Notes: a model not told the origin generated them from the letters alone. A stretch of 57,193 bases of DNA from JAKAKT01 sp041305385 (GCA_041305385.1 JBFYLO010000001.1:1-57193); one strand, 5' to 3'; positions 7,243 through 16,332 are shown, counted from the first letter of the stretch. A program made the numbers and translations.

Positions 7243-8745
7243 ATGGCTGTCGAGGATCTACTTATCAGCACGGGAGTGGACAACCTGATTAGGCTAGTCC
7301 ACGATGCGGGGAGAATCGAGCTCAAGGAAGCTGCCAGGCATCTGGGGCTCTCCTCAGCCTCAGTTGAGGAATGGGCCCGCGTGCTTGAGGAGGAGGGCCT
7401 CATAAAGCTCGATTACCAGCTCACGAAAATCTATTTAGTCTGGGTCGGAACCAGCCCCAAGGAGCTCGCGAGGAAATCGGAGCAGCTCGCTGACAAGAAG
7501 GCCGAGCTCTCGCGCGACATCGAAAACATGGTTGGGAAGCTCGAGGCGCATGGGGAGGAGCTGGACAAGCTCGAGGGGGAGTTCAAGAAAATCTCCGAGC
7601 TGCTGGACCCGAAATTCGGGGGCCTCAAGAGGCGACTGGACGCGCTCCGCGAAATCGAGAGGGAGAAGGACAGCATTTTCGATTCCCATGTCCAGAGGAT
7701 GGAGAAGGCGAAGGATGAATACAGGAAGCTCAATGAAACGCTGGGAACAGACGAGGCGAGAACGCGGGAGATGTGGGACCGGGTGCGGGAGATACAGGTG
7801 GGCATCGAGAAGATTGAACCTGAGCTCGAGGCCCTCGGGCCGATGAAAAGGGGAATCTCCGACCTGGTGAACAAGCTCTCGGTTCAGGCAAGGGAGATTT
7901 CGGATGCGCTTTCAGCACACAGGGAGCAGCTCCAGAACCTCGACCTCATCTCGAAAGACCTGAAGGCGAGGAGGAACGCGCTCGGGGAGATGGAACAGCG
8001 GGTCGGCAGGATAGGGGCCGAGATACAGGAGCTCGTAAAGACCCTGGATACGGTTTCCAGGGAGGCCCAGGAGCAGAAGAGGGCCCAGGAGGCTCTCGAG
8101 GGCATGAGGGGCAAGATAGAGGAGTTCCAGAAGGAGAGGGCGCGGCTGGAACAGCTCCATGAGGCGGTGAACAGGGAGGGCAAGGAAGTGCTTCAGAAGG
8201 CCGGCTCGGTCCTCAGGGTGATAGACGAGCTAGAGGGAAGGTTCAGGGAGGTCAAGAAGCTCGAAGGAACAAGGGCGACGCCGCTTGAGGATTACCTGCA
8301 GAGGATTGGCGAGATAAAGGAGAAGACCAAGGAGGACCTCAAGGAGGTGAACTCCCTCGACTCGAAGGCCATGTCGGACATTGCGAAGGCCAAGGGCGAG
8401 CTCGAGAAGCAGCTCTCCGAGATGAAGGAGCTGACCCGGGCGTTCGAGGGAATCTCCGAGAAGAAGAGGGAGCTCGACGATGTTTGCTCGAGGATAGAGG
8501 ACATGCAAGACGAGAGAAGGACGCTCTTCCAGCAGCTCACGCTCATATCGAAGGAGATAGACCTCATAAACATCCAGGCCGCTCCAGCTGGCTCGCCAAA
8601 GAAGGACCTCAAGGTCGACGAACTCATGACCAAGGTCGAGACCGTGAGGCGCGACCAGGCGGAGTTCGATAAAAGAAGGCTGGAGCTCAGGAACATGATT
8701 GAGAAGATGCTCGGGAGCGAGAGGGAGAAAAAGGGTAAAAAGTAG
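7243..8745 (+). CDS. Winged-helix plus long coiled-coil protein, first gene of the secretion-like locus
   Basis: About 500 aa. Residues 1-70 form a winged helix (LIRLVHDAGRIELKEAARHL, ASVEEWARVLEEEGLIKL) that may bind DNA or a partner. Residues about 80-490 are a nearly unbroken coiled coil with heptads, very rich in Glu/Lys/Arg/Leu. I set the start at the ATG at 7243 because GGAG precedes it at 7235-7238 and the region upstream has no coding character. The gene ends 8 bases before the ATPase ATG, so they are co-transcribed. A coiled-coil protein leading such an operon could be a cytoplasmic scaffold for the ATPases or a DNA-tethering factor; this is inference. No known family name can be given. 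Confidence 0.8.
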   Translation: MAVEDLLISTGVDNLIRLVHDAGRIELKEAARHLGLSSASVEEWARVLEEEGLIKLDYQLTKIYLVWVGTSPKELARKSEQLADKKAELSRDIENMVGKLEAHGEELDKLEGEFKKISELLDPKFGGLKRRLDALREIEREKDSIFDSHVQRMEKAKDEYRKLNETLGTDEARTREMWDRVREIQVGIEKIEPELEALGPMKRGISDLVNKLSVQAREISDALSAHREQLQNLDLISKDLKARRNALGEMEQRVGRIGAEIQELVKTLDTVSREAQEQKRAQEALEGMRGKIEEFQKERARLEQLHEAVNREGKEVLQKAGSVLRVIDELEGRFREVKKLEGTRATPLEDYLQRIGEIKEKTKEDLKEVNSLDSKAMSDIAKAKGELEKQLSEMKELTRAFEGISEKKRELDDVCSRIEDMQDERRTLFQQLTLISKEIDLINIQAAPAGSPKKDLKVDELMTKVETVRRDQAEFDKRRLELRNMIEKMLGSEREKKGKK

Positions 8746-8753
8746 GTGATCGC

Positions 8754-10262
8754 ATGGCCGAGGGGAAGAAGGCGGCGGACGGGAGCGCGGGCGAAGTGCT
8801 CGAGGCCTATTCATATAACGCAGGAGGCATGCCTGTCGATGTTAAAATTGTGAAGAAGGAGGAGTTCGTCCCTTACTACATGATTGCCATACCAGGGCTC
8901 GGGCAGGGGACCAAGATACTGCTCAGCACCCTCAAGGGCGAACTGGTCACCGAAGTGAAGCTCGAGGTTAGCGAGATAGTCGACCCTAAGAAGGCCCAGC
9001 TCGTGAGGAAGAAGTTCGAGGAGAAATCGCTAAGCCTGCTGAAAAGGCACTTCCCGACCATAAGCGATGAAACCAGGGGAGTGCTGTCATCCTACCTTCT
9101 CCAGAACACCCTCGGCCTCGGGGACCTCGAGGCACCGATGTACGACGAGAAGCTTGAGGAGATAGCCATCAACGGCTCGCGGGAGCCGGTCTGGGTTTAC
9201 CACAAGAAATACGGCTGGTGCAAGACCAACATAAATCTTCCAGACGACGAGTCCGTTTACGAGTACGCATCCATAATCGGCAGGAGGGTCGGCAGGCAGA
9301 TAAACTCGCTCGACCCGCTCATGGACGCGCACCTGCCGGGGGGGGACAGGGCCAACGCGACCCTCTTCCCAGTATCCACCTGCGGGAACACGCTGACCAT
9401 AAGGAAGTTCTCGAAGAATCCGTGGACTATCCCGAATCTCATCCGCTCCAAGTGCCTCAGCTCCGAGACTGCTGCGCTCATCTGGCTCTGCGTCCAGAAC
9501 GAGCTCTCGCTCCTGGTGGCCGGGGGGACCGGGAGCGGCAAGACCTCCTTCCTCAACGCCCTTGCGTGCCTCTTCCCGCCCACCGAGAGAATAATCAGCA
9601 TCGAGGACACGCGGGAGCTCACGCTCCCCTCATTCCTCCAGTGGGTGCCCATGAGCACCAGAGAGCCAAACGCCGAGGGGAAAGGTGAGATAACCATGCT
9701 CGACCTCATGGTGAACGCTCTGAGGATGAGGCCGGACAGGATTGTTGTCGGCGAAATAAGGAAGCAGCGGGAGGCCGAGGTGCTTTTCGAGGCCATGCAC
9801 ACCGGGCACTCGGTGTATGCGACGCTCCACGCAGATAACTCCGATGAGACCATTTCTAGGCTCACGAATCCGCCGCTCAATATCCCTGTGAACATGCTGG
9901 GCTCGCTCTCGGGAATCGTCGTGCAGTTCAGGCATCGGAGAACGGGGATTAGGAGGACGCTCGAGTTCGCAGAATTGCTCAGGAGCGGAGAGGCCAACGT
10001 GCTCCAGAGATGGGACCAGAGGACCGACAAGCTCAGGGAGATAAACCAGATGACTTCTCTCTCCGATACCCTCGCGCTCTACGGAGGGATGACGCCGAAG
10101 GAGATAAAGAAGGACCTGACTGAGAAGATGTCGATATTCGACTGGGCGGTGAAGCACGGCCTTGACGATGTCAACACAGTCGGCATGATAATGGGGTTCT
10201 ACTACGAAGACCCGGACTATGTGCTCGGCCTGGTTCAGAAGGACATACCTCTGAAAGGGTAG
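8754..10262 (+). CDS. TadA/VirB11/GspE-family secretion ATPase
   Basis: AAA-like hexameric ATPase that powers type IV pili, archaella, type II secretion and, as VirB11, type IV secretion. All signatures are seen: Walker A GGTGSGKTS near residue 257, Asp box SIEDTRELTL, Walker B RMRPDRIVVGEIR, and His box GHSVYATLHAD. The N-terminal 150 residues form the variable domain, with an INGSREPVWV strand typical of the TadA/archaeal GspE2 branch. Length (502 aa) is normal for archaeal members. It follows the coiled-coil gene by 8 bases and is followed at 8 bases by the Pro/Lys-rich gene. With two platform proteins downstream it forms a complete motor core. Subfamily assignment among pilus, secretion and DNA transfer is open. 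Confidence 0.93.
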   Translation: MAEGKKAADGSAGEVLEAYSYNAGGMPVDVKIVKKEEFVPYYMIAIPGLGQGTKILLSTLKGELVTEVKLEVSEIVDPKKAQLVRKKFEEKSLSLLKRHFPTISDETRGVLSSYLLQNTLGLGDLEAPMYDEKLEEIAINGSREPVWVYHKKYGWCKTNINLPDDESVYEYASIIGRRVGRQINSLDPLMDAHLPGGDRANATLFPVSTCGNTLTIRKFSKNPWTIPNLIRSKCLSSETAALIWLCVQNELSLLVAGGTGSGKTSFLNALACLFPPTERIISIEDTRELTLPSFLQWVPMSTREPNAEGKGEITMLDLMVNALRMRPDRIVVGEIRKQREAEVLFEAMHTGHSVYATLHADNSDETISRLTNPPLNIPVNMLGSLSGIVVQFRHRRTGIRRTLEFAELLRSGEANVLQRWDQRTDKLREINQMTSLSDTLALYGGMTPKEIKKDLTEKMSIFDWAVKHGLDDVNTVGMIMGFYYEDPDYVLGLVQKDIPLKG

Positions 10263-10270
10263 GTGGGAAG

Positions 10271-11785
10271 ATGGCGGATGAAAAGAAGGATGGGAAGCCA
10301 GGTTTGAAGGCCTCGGTGCAGCTGGAGAGGGAAGTGCCTTTCATGGAGCTTGTGAGAGAGGCGCGAGACCTTGAACAGCTCCCGCAATTTGAGCCGAAGC
10401 CTTCCTACGGGGAACCAAAAAAATCAACAGAGGATGTGGCAGTGTCCATACCTGCTTATGCTGAAATGTCCTACTCGGAGATATTGAGCGAGCTCAAGAA
10501 AATAGACAAGATAAAGGCTACGCTGAATTATTCGGGAGGGATTGCGGCCCCGATTCCTCCAAAGTTCGAGGAGAAAACGGCTCCGCCTAAAATCGAGAAA
10601 AAAGAGGAACCGCCCGCAAAGCCCCATGGTCGGGAATTAAAAATAGAACCGGAGAAACCGAAGCCTGCTCCAATTCAATTTGCTCAGGAGCCTAAGAAGC
10701 CAGCGGCAGTTGAGACTGCACCTGGACCTAAGCTTCCCCAGAAAGAAGAGGCAGGAAAGCCAGATTTCAATCTTAAGGAAATCACTGCCCAGGAGGAGAA
10801 ACTGCTTCCAAAGCCCGAGGAGAAGGCGCGCAAGTCCTCGGTCCACATGATGATGGAAGAGAAGCCGGCGGAGTTGAAGCCCAAGGATGTGGAAAAGCAC
10901 GACGCTGTTGATGAAGAACCTGATTCTGTCTCGCTCGCCCAGCAGATTGCCAGGGCGACTGCCAAAGCCAGGCAGGAGAAAAAGAGGGATCCTGAGCTTG
11001 GGACTCCTGAAAGCATCGAGTCCCTGGCGCAGCAGATAGCAAAGGCCAGGGGCGCAGTTAGCGAGGAGAAACAGCCTGAGACGCCACTTGTGCTTGAAAT
11101 CCGACCAAAGCCTGAGCTTAAGCCAAAAGTTGAAATACCGGAGTCGGCACCAAGAGTTGAAATTGAAAAGACAGCGCCTAAACCTGCTGTCATCACAAAG
11201 CCCCCTGAGCCTAAACAAGCTGAAAAGCCAGTTGTTCAAGAAACCAAAGAAGCGAAACCTGGCCTTGAGCCGAAGACGTTCAACTGGCCCGCATCTCCCA
11301 AACCCGCCCCTGCAACAGAGGAGAAGCCTGCGCCTGCTGAGAAAAAGGAAGAGCCGAAGAAGGGCGGGCTTTTCAGCGGAATCACGGGCTTGCTCGCAAG
11401 AGGAAAGAGCAAGAAGCCAAATGCTCCCGCGCCTGAACAAAGAAAAGTTGAAGCTCCAAAAAAAGAAGCGCCGAAGGTCGAACCTCCAAAAGCGGTGGAG
11501 AAATCTGTGGCCACGGCACCCAAAGAACCGCAGAAACCTGTCCTGCCCCCGGAAGAGCCCGAAGAACCGCAGGATATGATAACGCGCATAGAGGAAACGA
11601 AGAAGAGAATTGCTTCCATGAGGGCGCAGAAAGGGGCCAAGCCAGATGCAGAAGTCGACCTTGAGCAACTCGAAAAGCTGGGAAAGTACAAGCGGGAACG
11701 CAAGGAACCTGAAGGGAAGGAGGACCCGCTCGCCAGGCTTCGCGAGTACAGGAAAAAGAGGAAAGAGGAGTGGGACGGGAAATAG
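10271..11785 (+). CDS. Pro/Lys/Glu-rich, probably disordered protein of the locus
   Basis: 504 aa. Most of it (about 30-440) is low-complexity sequence rich in Pro, Lys, Glu and Ala, with no membrane segment. Two spaced copies of a helical motif, SLAQQIARAT and SLAQQIAKAR, occur at about 225 and 257. A short ordered-looking patch GGLFSGITGLLARGK is at about 370, and the C-terminal 70 residues are a charged helix (ITRIEETKKRIASMRAQ and following). Such tethers usually hold several proteins through short linear motifs, so the two SLAQQIA motifs are candidate docking sites. It sits between the ATPase and the platform genes. No family is recognised and function is inferred only from position. Confidence 0.75.
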   Translation: MADEKKDGKPGLKASVQLEREVPFMELVREARDLEQLPQFEPKPSYGEPKKSTEDVAVSIPAYAEMSYSEILSELKKIDKIKATLNYSGGIAAPIPPKFEEKTAPPKIEKKEEPPAKPHGRELKIEPEKPKPAPIQFAQEPKKPAAVETAPGPKLPQKEEAGKPDFNLKEITAQEEKLLPKPEEKARKSSVHMMMEEKPAELKPKDVEKHDAVDEEPDSVSLAQQIARATAKARQEKKRDPELGTPESIESLAQQIAKARGAVSEEKQPETPLVLEIRPKPELKPKVEIPESAPRVEIEKTAPKPAVITKPPEPKQAEKPVVQETKEAKPGLEPKTFNWPASPKPAPATEEKPAPAEKKEEPKKGGLFSGITGLLARGKSKKPNAPAPEQRKVEAPKKEAPKVEPPKAVEKSVATAPKEPQKPVLPPEEPEEPQDMITRIEETKKRIASMRAQKGAKPDAEVDLEQLEKLGKYKRERKEPEGKEDPLARLREYRKKRKEEWDGK

Positions 11786-11813
11786 GGTAGTTGGAGGTAT
11801 GGCAAATCGAAAA

Positions 11814-11915
11814 GCAAATCGGCAAACCGAACACGAACGAACTCGAGGCGCCTCGCCGGGCTGGAAGCGCGCTCGGTTCCGGGCGAACGGGTTCGCCCTC
11901 GAGCTATAATCGCGG
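11814..11915. repeat. 102-bp GC-rich intergenic repeat, copy 1
   Basis: Nearly identical (two substitutions seen) to 21146-21247. It contains the palindromes CGAGGCGCCTCG and CTCGAG and a perfect hairpin GGGCGAAC-GG-GTTCGCCC, and ends in CTATAATCGCGG. It lies between the disordered-protein gene and the first platform gene. The terminal CTATAAT could act as a TATA box for 11950. It may be a small mobile palindromic element or a structured RNA. Confidence 0.85.
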
Positions 11916-11949
11916 TTTGTTATGGATTGTGTGGAAGGGGTAAGATTTA

Positions 11950-12792
11950 ATGGCAGAGGAGAAGGAGAGGCACGAGCTTGTTGATGGGGCTCTTTCAAAC
12001 ATTGCGAGCAGGTTCCCGAACTTGAAGGCCGACCTCGAACTGGCCGGCATGGAGGCGGACCCCAAGGGATTCGTTCTCAGGGCCATTTACCTGGCCCTTG
12101 GAATCTCAGTCATCCTTCTGGTCTTGCTCTATGCCTTCATCGCCTCAGTGCCTGCCTCGCCGGTTATCCTCATCCCGTTGTCGCCCGTAGTGTTCGCCCT
12201 GGCGTTCATCTATTCGATGAAGATGCCGGAGGCGATGATGCTCCGGAGAAAGAGAAGGATAGACGCGGACATCGTGTTCGCAGGGAGGCAGATGCTGATT
12301 GAGCTCCGCTCGGGCATACCGCTGTTCGAGGCACTGCTCAGCGCAACTGAGGGTTATGGCGAAGTGAGCTCCGAGATATCGAAGGTGATTGAGAAGGCAA
12401 GCGTCGGGACCTCGCTCGATGTAGCCATGAGGGAAGTGGCGGAGAAGAACCCCTCCAAGGCCTTCGGGAGAATCATGAGCCAGCTCGCGAGCTCGGTGCG
12501 CTCAGGCTCGGATGTCGCCCCTGCATTTGAATCGGTGCTCGAGCAGGTGTCTCGGGAGCAGGAGATTGAACTTAAGGCCTACGGGCAGAAGCTCAACCCC
12601 CTCGCGATGTTCTACATGATTATCGGCGTCATATTGCCCTCGCTCGGGGTTGTGCTCATGATAATCGTCCTGTCCTTCGTGAGCGTCAAGATAGGAGTCG
12701 AGGCGCTTATCGCTGCCCTCGCGCTCCAGGCGCTGCTCCAATACATATTCCTAACAGTTGTCGAATCAGCGAGGCCAAGGTTGTACTCATGA
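11950..12792 (+). CDS. TadC/GspF-type inner-membrane platform protein 1
   Basis: 280 aa with a type II secretion F domain. TM helices are at about 47-67 and 71-92, then a cytoplasmic helical domain (GRQMLIELRSGIPLFEALLSATEGYGEVSSEI and beyond), and a C-terminal TM pair at about 215-275. The segment 'SGIPLFEAL....G.....E' followed by SSVRSGSDVAPAFESVL is diagnostic. These proteins form the membrane base that a TadA-type ATPase turns or pushes. The stop overlaps the next gene's ATG by four bases, so the two platforms are translationally coupled, as in archaeal and Tad pilus operons that carry paired TadB/TadC proteins. Confidence 0.9.
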   Translation: MAEEKERHELVDGALSNIASRFPNLKADLELAGMEADPKGFVLRAIYLALGISVILLVLLYAFIASVPASPVILIPLSPVVFALAFIYSMKMPEAMMLRRKRRIDADIVFAGRQMLIELRSGIPLFEALLSATEGYGEVSSEISKVIEKASVGTSLDVAMREVAEKNPSKAFGRIMSQLASSVRSGSDVAPAFESVLEQVSREQEIELKAYGQKLNPLAMFYMIIGVILPSLGVVLMIIVLSFVSVKIGVEALIAALALQALLQYIFLTVVESARPRLYS

Positions 12793-13760
12793 AAAATTCA
12801 TACGAGACCATCGGGAGGTTTGTTCCGAGGAACGTGCTCGTGGAGCTTGGGGGCTCGCTCAAGATGGCCGGGATAGAGACGAGCCCTGAGGCATTCTCCG
12901 GGATAACGCTGGCCCTCGCGGTCGCGGCCTCGGGAGTTTTCCTTTTCGCCTCTTCGGCTGGGGCACTGCCGGCATATGCGATTGCAGCCTTGCCATTCTT
13001 AGCAGCCTTCACTGTTATACTGGCCGCCTATCTCCTTGTCTCCCTGAGGATTGATTCGAGAAAGAGGCAGGTCGAGGAAGCGCTCCCGGATTTCCTGCAC
13101 ATCGCGGCATCGAATGTGAGGGCAGGTATGCCTGTCGACCAGGCATTATGGTTCGCTGCCAGGCCGGAGTTCGGGCTCCTCTCCCAGGAGATAGAACTCG
13201 TGGCGAAGAGGACTTTCGGAGGGGAATCCTTCGCCCAGACCCTCGAGAGGCTGAGCAGCAGATTCGACTCGCCCCTGCTCTGGAGAACGGTGCGGCTCAT
13301 AGTGCACGGCGCATCTTCGGGCGGGGAGATGGCGGGAATTCTCGAAGACACTGCGGATGACGTGCGGCGCGCCCAGCTGCTGAGGAAGGAAATCACTGCG
13401 AGCATGCTCATGTATGTGATATTCATAACATTCGCATCAGTTATCGGCGCGCCTTTCCTCTACTCGGTTTCCTACAAGCTGATAAGCGTTCTCGAGGGCA
13501 TATGGACCAAGATGGCCGCCTCCGGGCCCCTGCCTAACGTGGGCTTCGTGACTTCCTCCTCGCCAGGAGTGACTGCGGAGCAGTTCCTCTGGTTCTCGCT
13601 CGCCGCAATCCTCATAACCTCCATAATCGCCTCGCTCATAGTCTCGGTGATACAGACCGGGAGCAAGAAGGAGGGGGTAAAATATGTCCCCCTGTTCGGG
13701 CTCGCGGGAATGGCGGTGTTCTTCATAATAACGCTGCTGCTCGATGTGTTCACGAAGTGA
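12789..13760 (+). CDS. TadC/GspF-type inner-membrane platform protein 2
   Basis: 323 aa with the same architecture as its upstream neighbour: a TM pair at about 40-80, a cytoplasmic F domain (DFLHIAASNVRAGMPVDQAL, then HGASSGGEMAGILED) and further TM helices at about 200-225, 265-290 and 300-320. The F-domain signature 'R.G....AL' and the 'GG.....L' helix are clear. It overlaps the first platform gene by ATGA. A heterodimeric base with one hexameric ATPase is the expected assembly. After its stop the operon is interrupted by about 230 bases with hairpins, and the VirB4-like genes then have a promoter of their own. Confidence 0.9.
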   Translation: MKNSYETIGRFVPRNVLVELGGSLKMAGIETSPEAFSGITLALAVAASGVFLFASSAGALPAYAIAALPFLAAFTVILAAYLLVSLRIDSRKRQVEEALPDFLHIAASNVRAGMPVDQALWFAARPEFGLLSQEIELVAKRTFGGESFAQTLERLSSRFDSPLLWRTVRLIVHGASSGGEMAGILEDTADDVRRAQLLRKEITASMLMYVIFITFASVIGAPFLYSVSYKLISVLEGIWTKMAASGPLPNVGFVTSSSPGVTAEQFLWFSLAAILITSIIASLIVSVIQTGSKKEGVKYVPLFGLAGMAVFFIITLLLDVFTK

Positions 13761-13798
13761 TTAAAAGTCGCCGGTTAAGTAAGGCTCGAATCCAAACA

Positions 13799-13926
13799 CT
13801 ACAAATGAGGCGAGCGCCTTCGGGGGCGCCTCGCGGCTCGTTTGATATGGTCGGTCATGGGCACTATGTTTTCCATTTCCCTTTGGTCTCCCGAGAGGCG
13901 AGCACGTGTTCGGATTTGGAGTTTGC
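13799..13926. repeat. GC-rich hairpin element, possible divergent relative of the 102-bp repeat
   Basis: The left part contains a strong hairpin with GCGCC-TTCG-GGGGCGC pairing. The right part, read on the minus strand, begins CAAATCCGAACACG, close to the CAAACCGAACACG that opens copy 1 of the 102-bp repeat. Related by eye only at the ends. A TATA-like CCATAAATA (13959-13967) and a GGTGA ribosome site (13984-13988) for the next gene follow. Confidence 0.4.
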
Positions 13927-13992
13927 TTAACGGGTACAGTAGTTTTTTAAACTGCCCGCCATAAATACTAGTAGCCGATTTAAGGTGATGGA

Positions 13993-14790
13993 GTGCCAGA
14001 TATACCGACAAAATATTATGCATATGGGAGCATGGCAGTTGGAGTTTTCTGCATGATACTGGCAATGGGCCAGGTCGGCATGATAACTAGCCTCATTGCA
14101 GCATTCTTCGTCTTCGCCTCGTTCGCCCTTTACCGCTATGGCTATATCTTGGTGCCGCTGTTCACAAAAATGACGAAAATAATCGAGATACGGGAAGGAT
14201 ACGAACTGCCGCCAGGGCAGGAGGCCATTGTCAAGAAGGTCGGCAGCACATACTATGCGTCCTCCTTCCTTTATGTGAGGATTTACGAGAGCGTCACTGA
14301 TAAAACTGTTGACGAAAACCAGGTCTACAGCGAGTACTTCGAGAGGGCGATATCGTCGGTTAAGTTCGTCGTGAAATTCAGCATGATGGTTTATGTGAGG
14401 GACCTCTCAAAGTATAGGGAGGACATCGAAGCCAAGCGCGCTGAGGCGCAGCTCAGGCTGGCCCGCGAGAAGGAGAAGCCCGAGCCCGATGTGCTCAGGA
14501 TGGACAAATTCGAGCGCGAGGTCGCCATGTGGGACGGCCAGCTGGCCCGCATATCCGGCGGGGTCAAGCCCATGGGCGCCATATGCTACATGATGACCAC
14601 TGCCCAGGGCGTCTCGAAAGAGGCGGCCATGGCTGCTGCCCTTAGCCAGGCAAGCGAGCTCAGGGCGACTGTCTCCAACGCGCTGAACGCCGAGGTCAAC
14701 GTAGTGACCGGGGAGGAGATGCGCAAGTGCTTCGAATGGGAGTTCTTCCTTCCAACTACTGAGAAGGAGATGGCTGAGGCGGTGAGCTGA
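13993..14790 (+). CDS. Two-TM membrane protein, possible VirB3/VirB4 N-terminal-like half
   Basis: 265 aa. The GTG start at 13993 is chosen because GGTGA sits at 13984-13988. A TM hairpin at about 10-55 is followed by a soluble domain. That domain has strands at FLYVRIYESV and VVKFSMMVYVRD, a long charged helix (KYREDIEAKRAEAQLRLARE), and an alpha/beta end with INKM-free helix ISGGVKPMGAICYMMTT and EVNVVTGEEM. This order (two TM helices, then an alpha/beta domain with a long hairpin helix) resembles VirB3 fused to the N-terminal domain of VirB4/TraC. The stop shares its last A with the ATG of the VirB4-like ATPase, so the two products are likely partners. The homology call is inference from layout, not a demonstrated match. 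Confidence 0.6.
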   Translation: MPDIPTKYYAYGSMAVGVFCMILAMGQVGMITSLIAAFFVFASFALYRYGYILVPLFTKMTKIIEIREGYELPPGQEAIVKKVGSTYYASSFLYVRIYESVTDKTVDENQVYSEYFERAISSVKFVVKFSMMVYVRDLSKYREDIEAKRAEAQLRLAREKEKPEPDVLRMDKFEREVAMWDGQLARISGGVKPMGAICYMMTTAQGVSKEAAMAAALSQASELRATVSNALNAEVNVVTGEEMRKCFEWEFFLPTTEKEMAEAVS

Positions 14791-16328
14791 TGGTTCTCGG
14801 GGCAAAGATAAAGCTCTCCTCGAGGATTTACAACCGGGACCTGGCGAGGAGGAACATCTTCGTGAGGCCGCCCGAGCCCCCCGAGGAATTCCTCATAAAC
14901 GACCCTGCTGATTCGCTCTACGTGGGGAGGACGAAGATTTTCCACGTCCCGTTCAGCTGGACTTACAAGAACGTCACGAACCCGCACATCTGCATAGTCG
15001 GAATAACCGGGTCCGGAAAAAGCTATTTCGTGAAGACCCTTCTCACGCGCGCAGCCTTTGTCTGGGGAACCAACGCATTCATCATCGATTGGGCAGGCGA
15101 GTATAGGGAGTGGGTGAAGCAGGCCGGGGGGAAGGTCATCGCCCTGGGGAGAGGCTCGTATGTAAACCTGCTCGACCTCGGGGGGATGAGGCCGACCGAG
15201 AGGGTCAAGCAGATTGTAAGAAGCCTCGAGATACTGACGGACATAAGCCAGTATCCTGAACAGAGGAGGCTTACCGAGCAGTCCATAGAGGAGGCCTACG
15301 TCCAGGCCGGGTTTCACATGACAGATAAAACCCAGAGGGACCCTCTCGGCAATCCGCTGGTTCCTCCGACGCTCAAGGATGTGCAGAGGATTCTTGAGGA
15401 CAAGCTGAGGCACGGCACCTATGAGTTTCCGGCTGAGCTTGAGAATGCCGTTTACAGGATAAAGCAGTTCACGCGCGAGGGGGAGAACTTCTTCTCCGAG
15501 CAGAGCACCATAGACCTCGAGAGCCTCACCAAGGCGGGGCTCGTGGACCTCGACCTATCCGGGCTTCCGGATGAGGTGTTCAGGGGGCTCGCAGGGCTCT
15601 CGATGCTCCAGTTCCTCAAGGAGAAGATGAGGGAGGAGGGGTGGTCCGCTGAGAAGGGGCTCAAGCTCTTCGTCGTGCTGGATGAGGCCTGGAAGATTGC
15701 CAAAGATGAGCACAGCGACGCGGTGATGATTGTCAGGGAGGGCAGGAAATACCAGTTCGGGCTCATAGTCGCTTCCCAGAACCCAACGGACATCAGCGAG
15801 GCCATATTCTCCAACGTCGGGACCACGTTCATACTCAGGGTGAAATTCGAGTCTTTCCTCTCCTACCTGCAGGCGACCCTCAACTTCAGCGATTATATGA
15901 GGCAGGAAATCAGCAAGTTCGGGGTCGGGCAGTGCGCCGTGAACATGGCGTTCCAGACCAATGTGAAGTTCTCGGAGACGTTCCTGCTGGAGAAGATAGA
16001 TGGCGAGGAGCCGCTTCTCGAGTATTTCATCGACCTGGCCTCGCTCTACGACAGCAGCAAAAGGGACCTTGCCAGGAGCTACTCCTTCGAGAAGAACGAG
16101 CTTAACAGAAGGCTCAGGATGTTCGGGGTCAGCGAAGACAACGTATCCATCATAACCGATGATTTCGACAAGAACAGGAAGCACATGGACGTGGTGAAGT
16201 TCGTCGAACTGCTTTCCAGATACGGGCTTGCGAAGATGAACGTCGTCTCGTTTCTCAAGGACATCGGGATAGATGATTCGACGATAATCAACATATTCAA
16301 CAAAGTCAGGTCGGTCAGGGGCGTGTAG
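14790..16328 (+). CDS. VirB4/HerA-superfamily ATPase
   Basis: 512-aa FtsK-HerA-like motor. Walker A is GITGSGKSYF (about 71-80), a FIIDWAGEY strand follows, Walker B is VVLDEAWKIAKD (about 293), and IVASQNPTDI forms the sensor strand. The DEAW form of Walker B is typical of VirB4/TraC conjugation ATPases, while HerA usually has DEAH; only the ATPase half is present, because the VirB4 N-terminal part seems to be the preceding gene. The last 80 residues form a separate helical domain copied in the next gene. Such motors move DNA or drive assembly of DNA- or protein-transfer machines; archaeal CedB is a relative by family. It begins on the last base of the upstream gene. Confidence 0.88.
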   Translation: MVLGAKIKLSSRIYNRDLARRNIFVRPPEPPEEFLINDPADSLYVGRTKIFHVPFSWTYKNVTNPHICIVGITGSGKSYFVKTLLTRAAFVWGTNAFIIDWAGEYREWVKQAGGKVIALGRGSYVNLLDLGGMRPTERVKQIVRSLEILTDISQYPEQRRLTEQSIEEAYVQAGFHMTDKTQRDPLGNPLVPPTLKDVQRILEDKLRHGTYEFPAELENAVYRIKQFTREGENFFSEQSTIDLESLTKAGLVDLDLSGLPDEVFRGLAGLSMLQFLKEKMREEGWSAEKGLKLFVVLDEAWKIAKDEHSDAVMIVREGRKYQFGLIVASQNPTDISEAIFSNVGTTFILRVKFESFLSYLQATLNFSDYMRQEISKFGVGQCAVNMAFQTNVKFSETFLLEKIDGEEPLLEYFIDLASLYDSSKRDLARSYSFEKNELNRRLRMFGVSEDNVSIITDDFDKNRKHMDVVKFVELLSRYGLAKMNVVSFLKDIGIDDSTIINIFNKVRSVRGV

Positions 16329-16332
16329 GGAC

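Noticed and set aside
9257..10030. 257-codon minus-strand frame opposite the secretion ATPase
   Set aside because: Shadow of a gene with complete ATPase motifs on the other strand.
10637..11998. 453-codon minus-strand frame opposite the disordered-protein gene
   Set aside because: It is the antisense shadow of a Pro/Lys/Glu-rich gene whose codon bias leaves the opposite strand free of stops. It also runs through the 102-bp repeat and has no recognisable domain.
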